A DNA stretch of 46,345 bases, taken from positions 1 to 46,345 of the forward strand of contig CANROE010000015.1 in assembly GCA_947632195.1 (NCBI GenBank), written 5' to 3'. Positions within the stretch are counted from its first letter, which is position 1; each line of letters opens with the position of its first letter. Made by a program: the position numbers and the translations under genes. Below, piece after piece: positions 1-5,956 of this stretch. Source of the stretch: an uncultured Clostridia bacterium. GTDB taxonomy: Bacteria; Bacillota; Clostridia; Christensenellales; Borkfalkiaceae. The notes beneath the pieces were generated by a model. The model ran no database searches. It saw only the letters and a program-made list of their open reading frames with translations, and was not told the DNA's origin.

Positions 1-495
1 ACCCCCATCGGCGCGGTGGCGAAGTTTGCTTCGAGCGGCAAGCGGGTCAAGAAGAAGGACCTCGGCATGATCGCGGCATCCTACGGCTATGTGTACGTTG
101 CACAGTGCGCGATGGGCGCGGACAAGGCGCAGCTTGTCAAGGCTTTGAAAGAGGCCGAGGCTTATAAGGGACCTTCCCTCATCATCTGCTATGCGCCCTG
201 CATCAACCACGGCATCAACATGACGAAGTCGCAGGCGGAGGAGAAGAGCGCGGTGGATTGCGGCTATTGGCAGCTCTACCGTTACAACCCCGAGCTGAGC
301 GCAAAGGGCGAGAACCCCTTCACGCTCGACAGCAAGGATCCCACGGGCGACTACCAGGCATTCATTCTCGGCGAGACCCGTTACGCCTCCCTCAAAAAGA
401 CGCAGCCCCAGCTCGCGGAAGAGCTCTTCCACAAGACGGAAGAGAGCTCCAAGGAGCGCCTTGCGGGCTACAAGAAGATGGCTGGCAGAGAATAA
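1..495 (+). CDS. nifJ: Pyruvate:ferredoxin (flavodoxin) oxidoreductase, C-terminal fragment
   Basis: The reading frame is open at the left edge of the window, so this is the last ~165 residues of a much larger enzyme (family members are about 1,170 aa). PFOR oxidatively decarboxylates pyruvate to acetyl-CoA and CO2 in the cytoplasm, passing electrons to ferredoxin. The visible part is the end of the thiamine-diphosphate-binding domain: a GAVAKFASSGKR segment, KKDLGMIA, then SYGYVYVAQCAMGAD, LIICYAPCINHGI, and a C-terminal region with RYNPEL and a GETRYASL segment. These are hallmarks of the clostridial single-chain form. The internal GTG at 16 is only an artefactual start. A U-tract terminator follows within 30 nt, so this is the end of its transcription unit. 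Confidence 0.93.
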   Translation, partial: TPIGAVAKFASSGKRVKKKDLGMIAASYGYVYVAQCAMGADKAQLVKALKEAEAYKGPSLIICYAPCINHGINMTKSQAEEKSAVDCGYWQLYRYNPELSAKGENPFTLDSKDPTGDYQAFILGETRYASLKKTQPQLAEELFHKTEESSKERLAGYKKMAGRE

Positions 496-522
496 AATTT
501 GTCCCAAAATGCAATATGTATG

Positions 523-553
523 AAAAAAACGGCTCCTCGGAGCCGTTTTTTTT
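523..553 (+). terminator. Rho-independent terminator of nifJ
   Basis: An 8-bp perfect stem, ACGGCTCC pairing with GGAGCCGT across a 2-nt loop, is followed by eight T residues. It starts 28 nt after the nifJ stop codon. Confidence 0.93.
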
Positions 554-593
554 GATTGTCGGAATTTCTTGCTGTCCCCCGCGCCTTCTTATG

Positions 594-732
594 ACCTGCC
601 CCCACTTGTGGGGGCGGGTGGCGAACGCAGTGAGACAGGTGGGGGGTAATTTTGAAAAGGTGAGGCAATTTTAGGAATGTCAACCCCCACCACCGCCTTG
701 CGGCGGAGCCGCCCCCTTCAAAGGGGGCAGCT
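594..732. repeat. Composite intergenic palindromic repeat (copy 1)
   Basis: Two adjacent GC-rich palindromic units. The first (594-646) has the frame CCTGCCCCC...GGGGGCGGGTGGC...GACAGGTGGGGG. The second (681-732) contains CCACCGCCTTGCGGCGG and CCCCCTTCAAAGGGGG. The same pair, in the same order and orientation, recurs at 40084-40195. Related single units lie at 22078-22132 and, inverted, near 4043-4101. This fills the gap between nifJ and the 3' end of the Zn peptidase gene. Confidence 0.85.
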
Positions 733-740
733 CATCCCCT

Positions 741-1478
741 TTACTGTCTTCTCCGCGTGCTCATCAGCACGACGAAGAGCATCCGCAAAAAGTAGACAAG
801 GGAAATGAGCATGGAGGCGACGTAAGTCATTGCCGCCGCCGAAAGGACTTTGCTTGCGCTTTCGAGCTCCTCGCTCGTCAAAATGCCCTCGGAGGCGAGC
901 ATCTTTTTTGCTCTGCGGGAGGCATTGAACTCCACAGGAAGGGTCACGAGCATAAACAGCGTGGAGAGGGAGTACAGCCCGATGCCGACGTACATCACGA
1001 TTTGCCCCGCCATAGAGCCCGTTGCGGCAAAGAGGAAGATATCGAGCAGCATTCCGATGAGAATGAGCGGCAGCGCGAGCCGCGAGCCGATGTTCACGGC
1101 GGGCACAAGCGCGGTGCGCACTTTATAGGGGATGTATCCCTTTTTCTTTTGCATGACGTGCCCGATCTCGTGCGCCGCCACCGCGACGGAGGCAACGGAT
1201 GCCGAGCCGAAAGTGCTCTGCGAGAGATTGACCTGCTTTTTGGCGGGATTGTAATGGTCTGTGAGCCGTCCCGACACGCGATTGACGGTGATGTCGTGCA
1301 CGCCGTTCTTGCGGAGGAGCCGCACCGCCGTGTCGTAGCCCGTCATATTGGAGTGGTTGGGCACCTTGTCGTACTTAGCATAGGTAGAATTCACTTTTGC
1401 GCTCGCCCATGCCGACAGCGCCATAAAGGGTATGAGGATGAGCAGAAACAGAAAGTAGGAATAATCGAAAAAGAACAT
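741..1478 (-). CDS. YugP-family membrane zinc metallopeptidase
   Basis: 245 aa, the usual length for the Zn_peptidase_2 (YugP) family of integral-membrane proteases; substrate unknown. An N-terminal membrane segment spans about residues 5-25. The zinc motif HEIGH is at 103-107, and the PVEFNASRRA segment at 181-190 supplies a probable third acidic ligand (Glu183). Two or three further hydrophobic segments occupy about 130-180 and 210-235. TVNRVSG and LTDHYNP ahead of HEIGH are family-typical. The start is supported by GAGG about 10 nt upstream and a -10 TATAAT at 1498-1503. No operon partner is visible. The 3' end abuts the composite repeat at 594-732 rather than a U-tract terminator. Confidence 0.9.
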   Translation of the reverse strand: MFFFDYSYFLFLLILIPFMALSAWASAKVNSTYAKYDKVPNHSNMTGYDTAVRLLRKNGVHDITVNRVSGRLTDHYNPAKKQVNLSQSTFGSASVASVAVAAHEIGHVMQKKKGYIPYKVRTALVPAVNIGSRLALPLILIGMLLDIFLFAATGSMAGQIVMYVGIGLYSLSTLFMLVTLPVEFNASRRAKKMLASEGILTSEELESASKVLSAAAMTYVASMLISLVYFLRMLFVVLMSTRRRQ

Positions 1479-1497
1479 AATAAGGCCTCGTATGTGT

Positions 1498-1528
1498 ATT
1501 ATAACACAGAATCGCGCGGGATAAACAA
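1498..1528 (-). promoter_or_regulatory. Promoter of the YugP-like peptidase gene
   Basis: Read on the minus strand: -35 TTGTTT (1523-1528), 19-nt spacer, -10 TATAAT (1498-1503) preceded by TGTG. The spacer is a little long, but the -10 is perfect and sits 20 nt before the start codon. Confidence 0.65.
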
Positions 1529-1548
1529 TTTTCGGACGTTTTCTTTCT

Positions 1549-1585
1549 GCTGCGGGCGCGTTTTCGGCGAAAACGCGCCCGCAGC
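1549..1585 (+). terminator. Strong 17-bp hairpin between divergent genes
   Basis: A perfect 17-bp stem (1549-1565 with 1569-1585, loop GGC) is followed on the plus strand by CTTTCTTTTT. It has terminator shape, yet no plus-strand gene reads into it. It may insulate the BspA-like gene promoter from upstream transcription, or end a short unannotated RNA. Confidence 0.55.
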
Positions 1586-1616
1586 CTTTCTTTTTGCAAA
1601 AAATTTTTTCAAACGC

Positions 1617-1645
1617 TTGTAAAAGTTTTTCGGTTATGCTATACT
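1617..1645 (+). promoter_or_regulatory. Promoter of the structured leader and BspA-like gene
   Basis: TTGTAA (1617-1622), 17-nt spacer, TATACT (1640-1645), giving a predicted transcription start near 1652, almost 200 nt upstream of the start codon at 1848. Confidence 0.8.
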
Positions 1646-1651
1646 GAACTC

Positions 1652-1815
1652 ACCACATACAATACATGCATAAAAGACTTTCAATTGCGCAATCCTGGCA
1701 TTGCGTATCTCTTGCATGTCGCTATTGAATGGTCTTTATGCAATTTACGATTTGTGTGTGGTAACCTGATCGGAGATACCAACGCAGTGTGTTTCCGTTC
1801 GGAAACACACTTTTT
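1652..1815 (+). ncRNA. Structured leader RNA ending in an intrinsic terminator (possible riboswitch/attenuator or small RNA)
   Basis: Between the promoter and the BspA-like gene the transcript can fold into four elements. A long interrupted stem pairs GCATAAAAGAC...TTCAAT (1668-1685) with ATTGAATGGTCTTTATGC (1724-1741). Inside it is a 6-bp hairpin CGCAAT/ATTGCG (1688-1705). Then comes a GGTA/TACC hairpin (1760-1780). Last is a perfect 10-bp terminator stem, GTGTGTTTCC/GGAAACACAC (1787-1810), followed by TTTTT. A GTGTGTG at 1754-1760 could compete for the CACAC arm as an antiterminator. I do not recognise a known class. AACCTGAT...GATACC resembles the 3' part of a TPP element, but the 5' part is missing. 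Confidence 0.6.
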
Positions 1816-1847
1816 ATATCGAAAAATTAAAAAGGAGATAGAAACAA

Positions 1848-3785
1848 ATGAAACACAAATTTTTGGTCGTCCTTTTGGCGATTGCAGCGGCCCTCTGCAT
1901 GGCGTTTGGCCTTGCGGGGTGCGGCGAAAAGAGCGAAAAGGAGCCCGAGAAAGAGCAAGCCGACCTTTGGTCGATGGAGCGCGTGTATGCCACCGCGCAG
2001 GAGCTTGGTTTCAAAGGCACGCTCGAAGAGCTCATCGCCATGTTCAAGGGGGAAAAGGGTGAGAACGGCAAGGACGGCAAAGACGGGCAGGACGGCAAAG
2101 ACGGGCTCGGCATACAGTCTCTTGAAATAGATGAAAACGGGCACCTGAAAGTGACCCTCTCGGACGGTACGGTCAAAGATTTGGGCAAGATCACCGCCGA
2201 CGGCACAGCCTCCGCCGAGGAGGGCACCGAAGGACTGCAATACCAAAAGCGCAAAGATGAAGAGGGCAACGAATATGCCGCCGTCATCGGGCTGGGTATG
2301 GCTTGGGACACGGATATTGTGATCCCCTCCACCTATCGCGGCTTGCCCGTCAAAGAAATCGGGGATAATGCGTTTAATGGTTGTAATGGGTTGACTTCGG
2401 TCACCATTCCAAACAGTGTGACCTCGATTGGAGCGAGTGCGTTCGCATATTGCAGCGAGCTAAAAGAGGTATATATTTCCGATCTTGCGGCATGGTGTGG
2501 AATTGAGTTTGACGATTACCGCTCTAATCCGCTTTCTTATGCGCATCATCTGTTTATGGACGGGAAAGAGGTTACAGAATTAAAGATCCCCGACAGTGTG
2601 ACCTCGATTGGAATTTGGGCGTTTTCGGAGTGTAGCGGGTTGACTTCGGTTACCATTCCCGACAACGTGACCTCGATTGGGGGTAGTGCGTTCGCGGGTT
2701 GTAGCGGGTTGACTTCGGTTACCATTCCCGACAGCGTTACCGAGATTGGAAATAGTGCGTTCTATGATTGTAGCGGGTTGACTTCGGTTACCATCGGGAG
2801 CGGCGTGACCTCGATTGGATCGTATGCGTTCTCGGGTTGCAGCGGGTTGACGGGAGAATTGAAAATTCCCGATAGCGTGACCTCGATTGGAGAGCGTGCG
2901 TTCTTTGGTTGTAGCGGGTTGACTTCGGTCACAATCGGCAATGGCGTAACCTCGATTGGAATTTGGGCGTTCTCAGGTTGCAGCGGATTGACTTCGGTTA
3001 TCATCGGTAGCGGCGTGACCTCAATTGGCAGTGAGGCGTTCTTTGGTTGCGACGGGCTTCAAAGTGTCATTTGGAATGCAGAAAATTCCACCGTGGCGGG
3101 GTCATTAAATTATTCTATCTTTTCCTCTTGCGCAAAATTAAACAGCGTAACCTTTGGAGAAAAAGTTAAAACAATTCCCGCCTATGCGTTCTATGATTGT
3201 AGCGGGCTAACTTCGATCGACATTCCAAACAGTGTGACCTCGATTGGTGATCAGGCGTTCTATGGTTGCAGCGAATTGACGGGAGAATTGAAAATTCCCG
3301 ACAGCGTAACCTCGATCGGAGAGGGTGCGTTCTTTGGTTGTAGCGGGTTGACTTCGGTTACGATCGGCAATGGCGTGACCTCGATTGGATTGTATGCGTT
3401 CTCGGGTTGCAGCGGGTTGACAGGAGAATTGAAAATTCCCGACAGCGTGACTGAGATTGGGAGGGAGGCGTTCTTTGGTTGTAGCGGGTTGACTTCGGTC
3501 ACGATCGGCAGTAGCGTGACCTCGATTGGCGAGTATGCGTTCTATAATTGTAGCGGGTTGACTTCGGTCACGATCGGCAATGGCGTAACCTCGATTGGAA
3601 TTTGGGCGTTCTATGGTTGTCACTGGCTGAAAGAAGTGTATTTTAAAAATCCGAACGGGTGGAAGGAGTCACTGAATGAAGATATGTCGGAGGCGAGCCC
3701 CGTTTCGGAACTTGAAAATCCTGCAACGGCCGCAAGATATCTGAATGGTAATTATTATAATCGTTATTGGAAACGGGAGGGGTGA
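1848..3785 (+). CDS. BspA-like leucine-rich-repeat surface lipoprotein
   Basis: 645 aa. A lipoprotein signal peptide ends in the lipobox LAGC with Cys25, so the protein should be membrane-anchored outside the cell. Residues ~40-66 (VYATAQELGF, GTLEELIAMF) form a short helical region, followed by a collagen-like Gly-X-Y stretch at ~68-89 (GEKGENGKDG...). From about residue 160 to 615 there are some 18 BspA/TpLRR-type repeats of ~23 aa with the pattern IPxSVTSIGxxAFxGCSGLTSVTI. Such proteins usually bind host or bacterial surfaces; the ligand here is unknown. The start has AAGGAG 10 nt upstream and lies behind the structured leader at 1652-1815, so attenuation-type control is plausible. Near-identical repeats mean copy number could vary by recombination. 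Confidence 0.9.
   Translation: MKHKFLVVLLAIAAALCMAFGLAGCGEKSEKEPEKEQADLWSMERVYATAQELGFKGTLEELIAMFKGEKGENGKDGKDGQDGKDGLGIQSLEIDENGHLKVTLSDGTVKDLGKITADGTASAEEGTEGLQYQKRKDEEGNEYAAVIGLGMAWDTDIVIPSTYRGLPVKEIGDNAFNGCNGLTSVTIPNSVTSIGASAFAYCSELKEVYISDLAAWCGIEFDDYRSNPLSYAHHLFMDGKEVTELKIPDSVTSIGIWAFSECSGLTSVTIPDNVTSIGGSAFAGCSGLTSVTIPDSVTEIGNSAFYDCSGLTSVTIGSGVTSIGSYAFSGCSGLTGELKIPDSVTSIGERAFFGCSGLTSVTIGNGVTSIGIWAFSGCSGLTSVIIGSGVTSIGSEAFFGCDGLQSVIWNAENSTVAGSLNYSIFSSCAKLNSVTFGEKVKTIPAYAFYDCSGLTSIDIPNSVTSIGDQAFYGCSELTGELKIPDSVTSIGEGAFFGCSGLTSVTIGNGVTSIGLYAFSGCSGLTGELKIPDSVTEIGREAFFGCSGLTSVTIGSSVTSIGEYAFYNCSGLTSVTIGNGVTSIGIWAFYGCHWLKEVYFKNPNGWKESLNEDMSEASPVSELENPATAARYLNGNYYNRYWKREG
2377..3630 (+). repeat. 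Tandem ~69-bp coding repeats of the LRR domain
   Basis: Units of about 69 bp (23 codons) share GACTTCGGT(C/T)ACCAT and GTGACCTCGATTGG blocks and are highly similar to one another. They are interrupted once by a divergent block (about 3050-3180). The similarity suggests recent duplication or gene conversion. Confidence 0.85.
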
Positions 3786-3845
3786 AAAAACCTCTGCGCC
3801 TTCTCGCCTCCCCCCAAAGCGTTGGAGAGGCAAGAGAAAAAACGG

Positions 3846-4104
3846 AACGCCATTCCCAATCACGTCATTCCGAGCGTAGTCGAGGAATGTCCTTATTACA
3901 ATGCGGAAATGTGGACACCCTTCGACAGGCTCAGGGTGACGTGATTGTGAACACGCCCCACCCCTACCCCCCACGGAGGGGGTTGAAGAGCTGCCCCCAT
4001 TTATGGGGGCGGCTCCCGCGTAGCGGGTGGTGGGGGGTGAGGTATTTTCCCCCACCTGTCTCACTACGTTCGCCACCCGCCCCACAAGTGGAGGCAGGTC
4101 ATAA
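3846..4104. repeat. Cluster of dispersed intergenic repeats
   Basis: The 382-bp gap after the BspA-like gene is made of repeat units. They are a CATTCCGAGCGTAGTCGAGGAATG palindrome-like unit near 3866-3889 and the CACCCTTCGACAGG...AGGGTGACG unit (3913-3941; other copies at 27312 and 43281). A GCTGCCCCCATTTATGGGGG unit follows near 3990-4010, then an inverted copy of the CCTGCCCC/GACAGGTGGGG family (4043-4101). I see no gene here. Confidence 0.75.
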
Positions 4105-4167
4105 TAAAGTGTCACCTACCCTTTCTCAACAGGTATAAATCTGCCGAAAAATTCCCAAATTATCAGC

Positions 4168-4287
4168 ATGAGAAAGATCAAGCAAAATCCCCTCGGAAAG
4201 TCGCGGGAAGAGCGGGAGAGCTGTTTCCCCGAATCGGGCAGAGCGGAACTCCACCCTGCGGAATTCGCAAACGGAGAAAAGATATGA
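4168..4287 (+). CDS. Possible 39-codon leader peptide overlapping spoVAC
   Basis: An open frame of 39 codons (MRKIKQNPLG...FANGEKI) ends in TGA at 4285-4287, overlapping the spoVAC ATG by an ATGA junction typical of translational coupling. It is highly charged and has no recognisable domain. No good ribosome-binding site precedes its ATG, so it may be fortuitous. I do not recognise it. Confidence 0.25.
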   Translation: MRKIKQNPLGKSREERESCFPESGRAELHPAEFANGEKI

Positions 4288-4739
4288 CGGGGAAATCACG
4301 CGAGAATTACAACCGCAACTACATCAACTACGTCAACTCCTTCGACCCGCCCACCCAGCACTTCAAGACCTGCGGCAGAGCCTTTCTCGTGGGCGGTTTC
4401 ATCTGCTGTATCGGGCAGTTTTTCCGCTACATGCTTGAATTCGCGGGGCTGACGGGCGACGAACTCGCGGGCACCGTGTCCGTCATTCTCATCTTTTTGG
4501 GGACGCTTTTGACGGGGCTCGGCGTGTATGACAGGATCGGCAAAAACGCGGGCGCGGGGAGCATTGTGCCCATTACGGGGTTTGCGAACTCCGTCGCCTC
4601 CCCCGCCATCGAATTCAAGACGGAGGGATTCGTCTACGGCATGGCAGCGAAGATGTTCATCGTAGCGGGACCCATTATCGTATTCGGCGTGAGCGCGGGC
4701 GCCGCCGTTGGGCTCATCTATTGGCTGATAGGTCTGTAA
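4284..4739 (+). CDS. spoVAC: Stage V sporulation protein AC
   Basis: 151 aa, matching the SpoVAC family. SpoVA proteins form the inner-membrane channel that moves calcium-dipicolinic acid into the forespore and out during germination. Visible features are an N-terminal YINYVNSFDPP region, hydrophobic segments at about 30-50, 65-85 and 115-150, and the family stretch ASPAIEFKTEGFVYGMAAKMF followed by AGPIIVFG. GGAG lies 8-11 nt before the start. Unusually, spoVAD and spoVAE, which normally follow, are absent. The gene stands alone between repeats and ends 6 nt before the stop-adjacent hairpin at 4746-4787. A sigma-G promoter could not be assigned with confidence. Confidence 0.92.
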   Translation: MTGKSRENYNRNYINYVNSFDPPTQHFKTCGRAFLVGGFICCIGQFFRYMLEFAGLTGDELAGTVSVILIFLGTLLTGLGVYDRIGKNAGAGSIVPITGFANSVASPAIEFKTEGFVYGMAAKMFIVAGPIIVFGVSAGAAVGLIYWLIGL

Positions 4740-4745
4740 GTATTT

Positions 4746-4787
4746 CACGGCGTTTCTTTTTTGCTACGCTCAAAAAGAAACGCCGTG
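4746..4787 (+). repeat. Stop-adjacent hairpin element (spoVAC copy)
   Basis: CACGGCGTTTCTTTTT pairs with AAAAAGAAACGCCGTG around a TGCTACGCTC-type loop, then GAGGAAA. It starts 6 nt after the spoVAC stop. The arm sequence nearly matches the copy after recA (27897-27938), and the position matches five other genes. No U-tract terminator is present. Confidence 0.85.
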
Positions 4788-4933
4788 AGGAAATGGGCGG
4801 TGGAAACTCACGCCTTTTCTTGCCTCCCCCCAACTTGTTGGGGGGAGGGTAGGAAAGGGGGCACCTTATTCTTTGCACGGTCACCATCCCCCCTTTTCCC
4901 CTCGCATAGGGGGTGAGAAAACCGCGAGCGTCC

Positions 4934-5098
4934 GCGTCATTCCGAGCCGTAAAAGAAAGAACGAAGTCCGAAATGGCAATTCCCCGAGGGAATCTTGTTG
5001 CGTCCAAGTACGATTAAAACCAAACCCAAACGTACCAAGATGCCTTCGCAGACTTGCTTTCACGAACTGCGTAAACGCATTACGGCTCAGCATGACGC
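4934..5098. mobile_element. MITE-like element, copy 1 (165 bp)
   Basis: The ends GCGTCATTCCGAGCCG (4934-4949) and CGGCTCAGCATGACGC (5083-5098) form 16-bp terminal inverted repeats with two mismatches. The interior holds no gene but shares long blocks with an inverted second copy at 27117-27275, for example GATGCCTTCGC and CCAAACGTACCAAGATGCC. It fits a non-autonomous miniature element; no transposase is in the window. A short palindrome, CCTCCCCCCAAC/GTTGGGGGGAGG, lies at 4823-4848 just upstream. Confidence 0.7.
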
Positions 5099-5150
5099 CC
5101 CGTCATTTCCCCACCTCTCACATAAAAGAAATAAAATTCCCCGAAAAGAG

Positions 5151-5179
5151 TTGTAAAGCAAAAAAATTTGTGCTATAAT
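5151..5179 (+). promoter_or_regulatory. Promoter of the DUF1858 gene
   Basis: TTGTAA (5151-5156), 17-nt spacer, TATAAT (5174-5179), 30 nt before the start codon. Confidence 0.88.
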
Positions 5180-5209
5180 TGCAATAGAAAAAATAAGGAG
5201 CAAAAAATT

Positions 5210-5407
5210 ATGGCTAAGATCACCGAAAATACTCTCATTGCCGAAGTGTTGGAGCTCAACCCCAACGCGGCGGATATTTTACTCGAAGCGGGCATGCACT
5301 GTTTCGGCTGTGCGCTTGCGCACGGCGAGACGATCGCGGAGGCAGTCGCCGTCCACGGCGAAGACCTCGAAACGCTGCTTGCAAAGCTCAACGAAGGCCT
5401 CGAATAA
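5210..5407 (+). CDS. DUF1858 small redox-disulfide domain protein
   Basis: 65 aa from the ATG at 5210, which has AAGGAG 11 nt upstream. An in-frame ATG at 5168 is rejected because it lies between the -35 and -10 hexamers. The sequence is a single DUF1858 domain, often annotated as a hybrid-cluster-protein-associated disulfide domain. It has a helical N-terminus (AEVLELNPNAADILLEAG) and the family CxxC in MHCFGCALAHGETI. Function is not established; the paired cysteines suggest a redox or metal-linked role. It is monocistronic, with its own promoter and terminator. Confidence 0.9.
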   Translation: MAKITENTLIAEVLELNPNAADILLEAGMHCFGCALAHGETIAEAVAVHGEDLETLLAKLNEGLE

Positions 5408-5424
5408 TTCAGAAAAAGGCAATG

Positions 5425-5459
5425 CGCCCTGCGGAATCTTCCGCAGGGCGTTGTTTTTT
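5425..5459 (+). terminator. Rho-independent terminator of the DUF1858 gene
   Basis: A 12-bp stem, CGCCCTGCGGAA with TTCCGCAGGGCG, loop TC, then TTGTTTTTT. It sits between this gene and the converging phage cassette. Confidence 0.92.
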
Positions 5460-5464
5460 GCCCG

Positions 5465-5956
5465 TCAGCAGTAGGACGCCAACAGATCGTAGAGCGTTTG
5501 ATAAAATTCCCCGAGATAGGACCGCGCAAGCGAGTCCATGCCATACGCTTCGAGCCGCGCCCGCGCATTGGTAGTGACGTGCATGTAGTAGTCGCGCACC
5601 ACCAAAAAGCGCTGGGAGTAGTCGAGATTGTAATTGGGATTCTCGGGATAGCGATACTCGCCGTTTTCGTTCCCGTCCCCGTACAAGTTCTCATAGGCGA
5701 GGCGGTGAAGAAGATCTTCCCGCACGACGTCCACCTTGCGCGCCGCCTCCGCGTCGATCTCCTCGGACGCATTCCCGAACACCGAAGAACGCGCCATGTT
5801 GTTTTTGAGCAGCTTTAAGAAGATTTTTTCTTTCTCCTCCGCCGCCTTCGCCATGATCTCGTTCTTTTCCGACTGCGCCGCGCGGATCATCGCGAGCTGC
5901 AAGTTGCTCAGATTCTGGTATTCGGGCGCGTTGGGGTCAATGATGTCTATTACCAT
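5465..5956 (-). CDS. Hypothetical protein, last gene of the phage head cassette
   Basis: 163 aa, no family recognised. It starts with hydrophobic MVIDIIDPN, then a long charged helical region (residues ~20-95, including AAQSEKNEIMAKAAEEKEK) and a Tyr-rich C-terminal third (YRYPENPNYNLDYSQRF). The start codon overlaps the preceding gene's stop by 7 nt, so translation is probably coupled. By position it would correspond to a late head/neck gene such as a plug or stabiliser. That is inference from gene order only. No tail gene follows; a host terminator does. Confidence 0.6.
   Translation of the reverse strand: MVIDIIDPNAPEYQNLSNLQLAMIRAAQSEKNEIMAKAAEEKEKIFLKLLKNNMARSSVFGNASEEIDAEAARKVDVVREDLLHRLAYENLYGDGNENGEYRYPENPNYNLDYSQRFLVVRDYYMHVTTNARARLEAYGMDSLARSYLGEFYQTLYDLLASYC

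Noticed and set aside
1760..1786. Resemblance of AACCTGAT...GATACC...CGCAG to the 3' part of a TPP riboswitch
   Set aside because: The 5' half with the CTGAGA core is absent and the downstream gene has no link to thiamine.
2377..3630. Regular ~69-bp repeats considered as a CRISPR array
   Set aside because: There are no unique spacers; the units are in frame and encode leucine-rich repeats of one protein.
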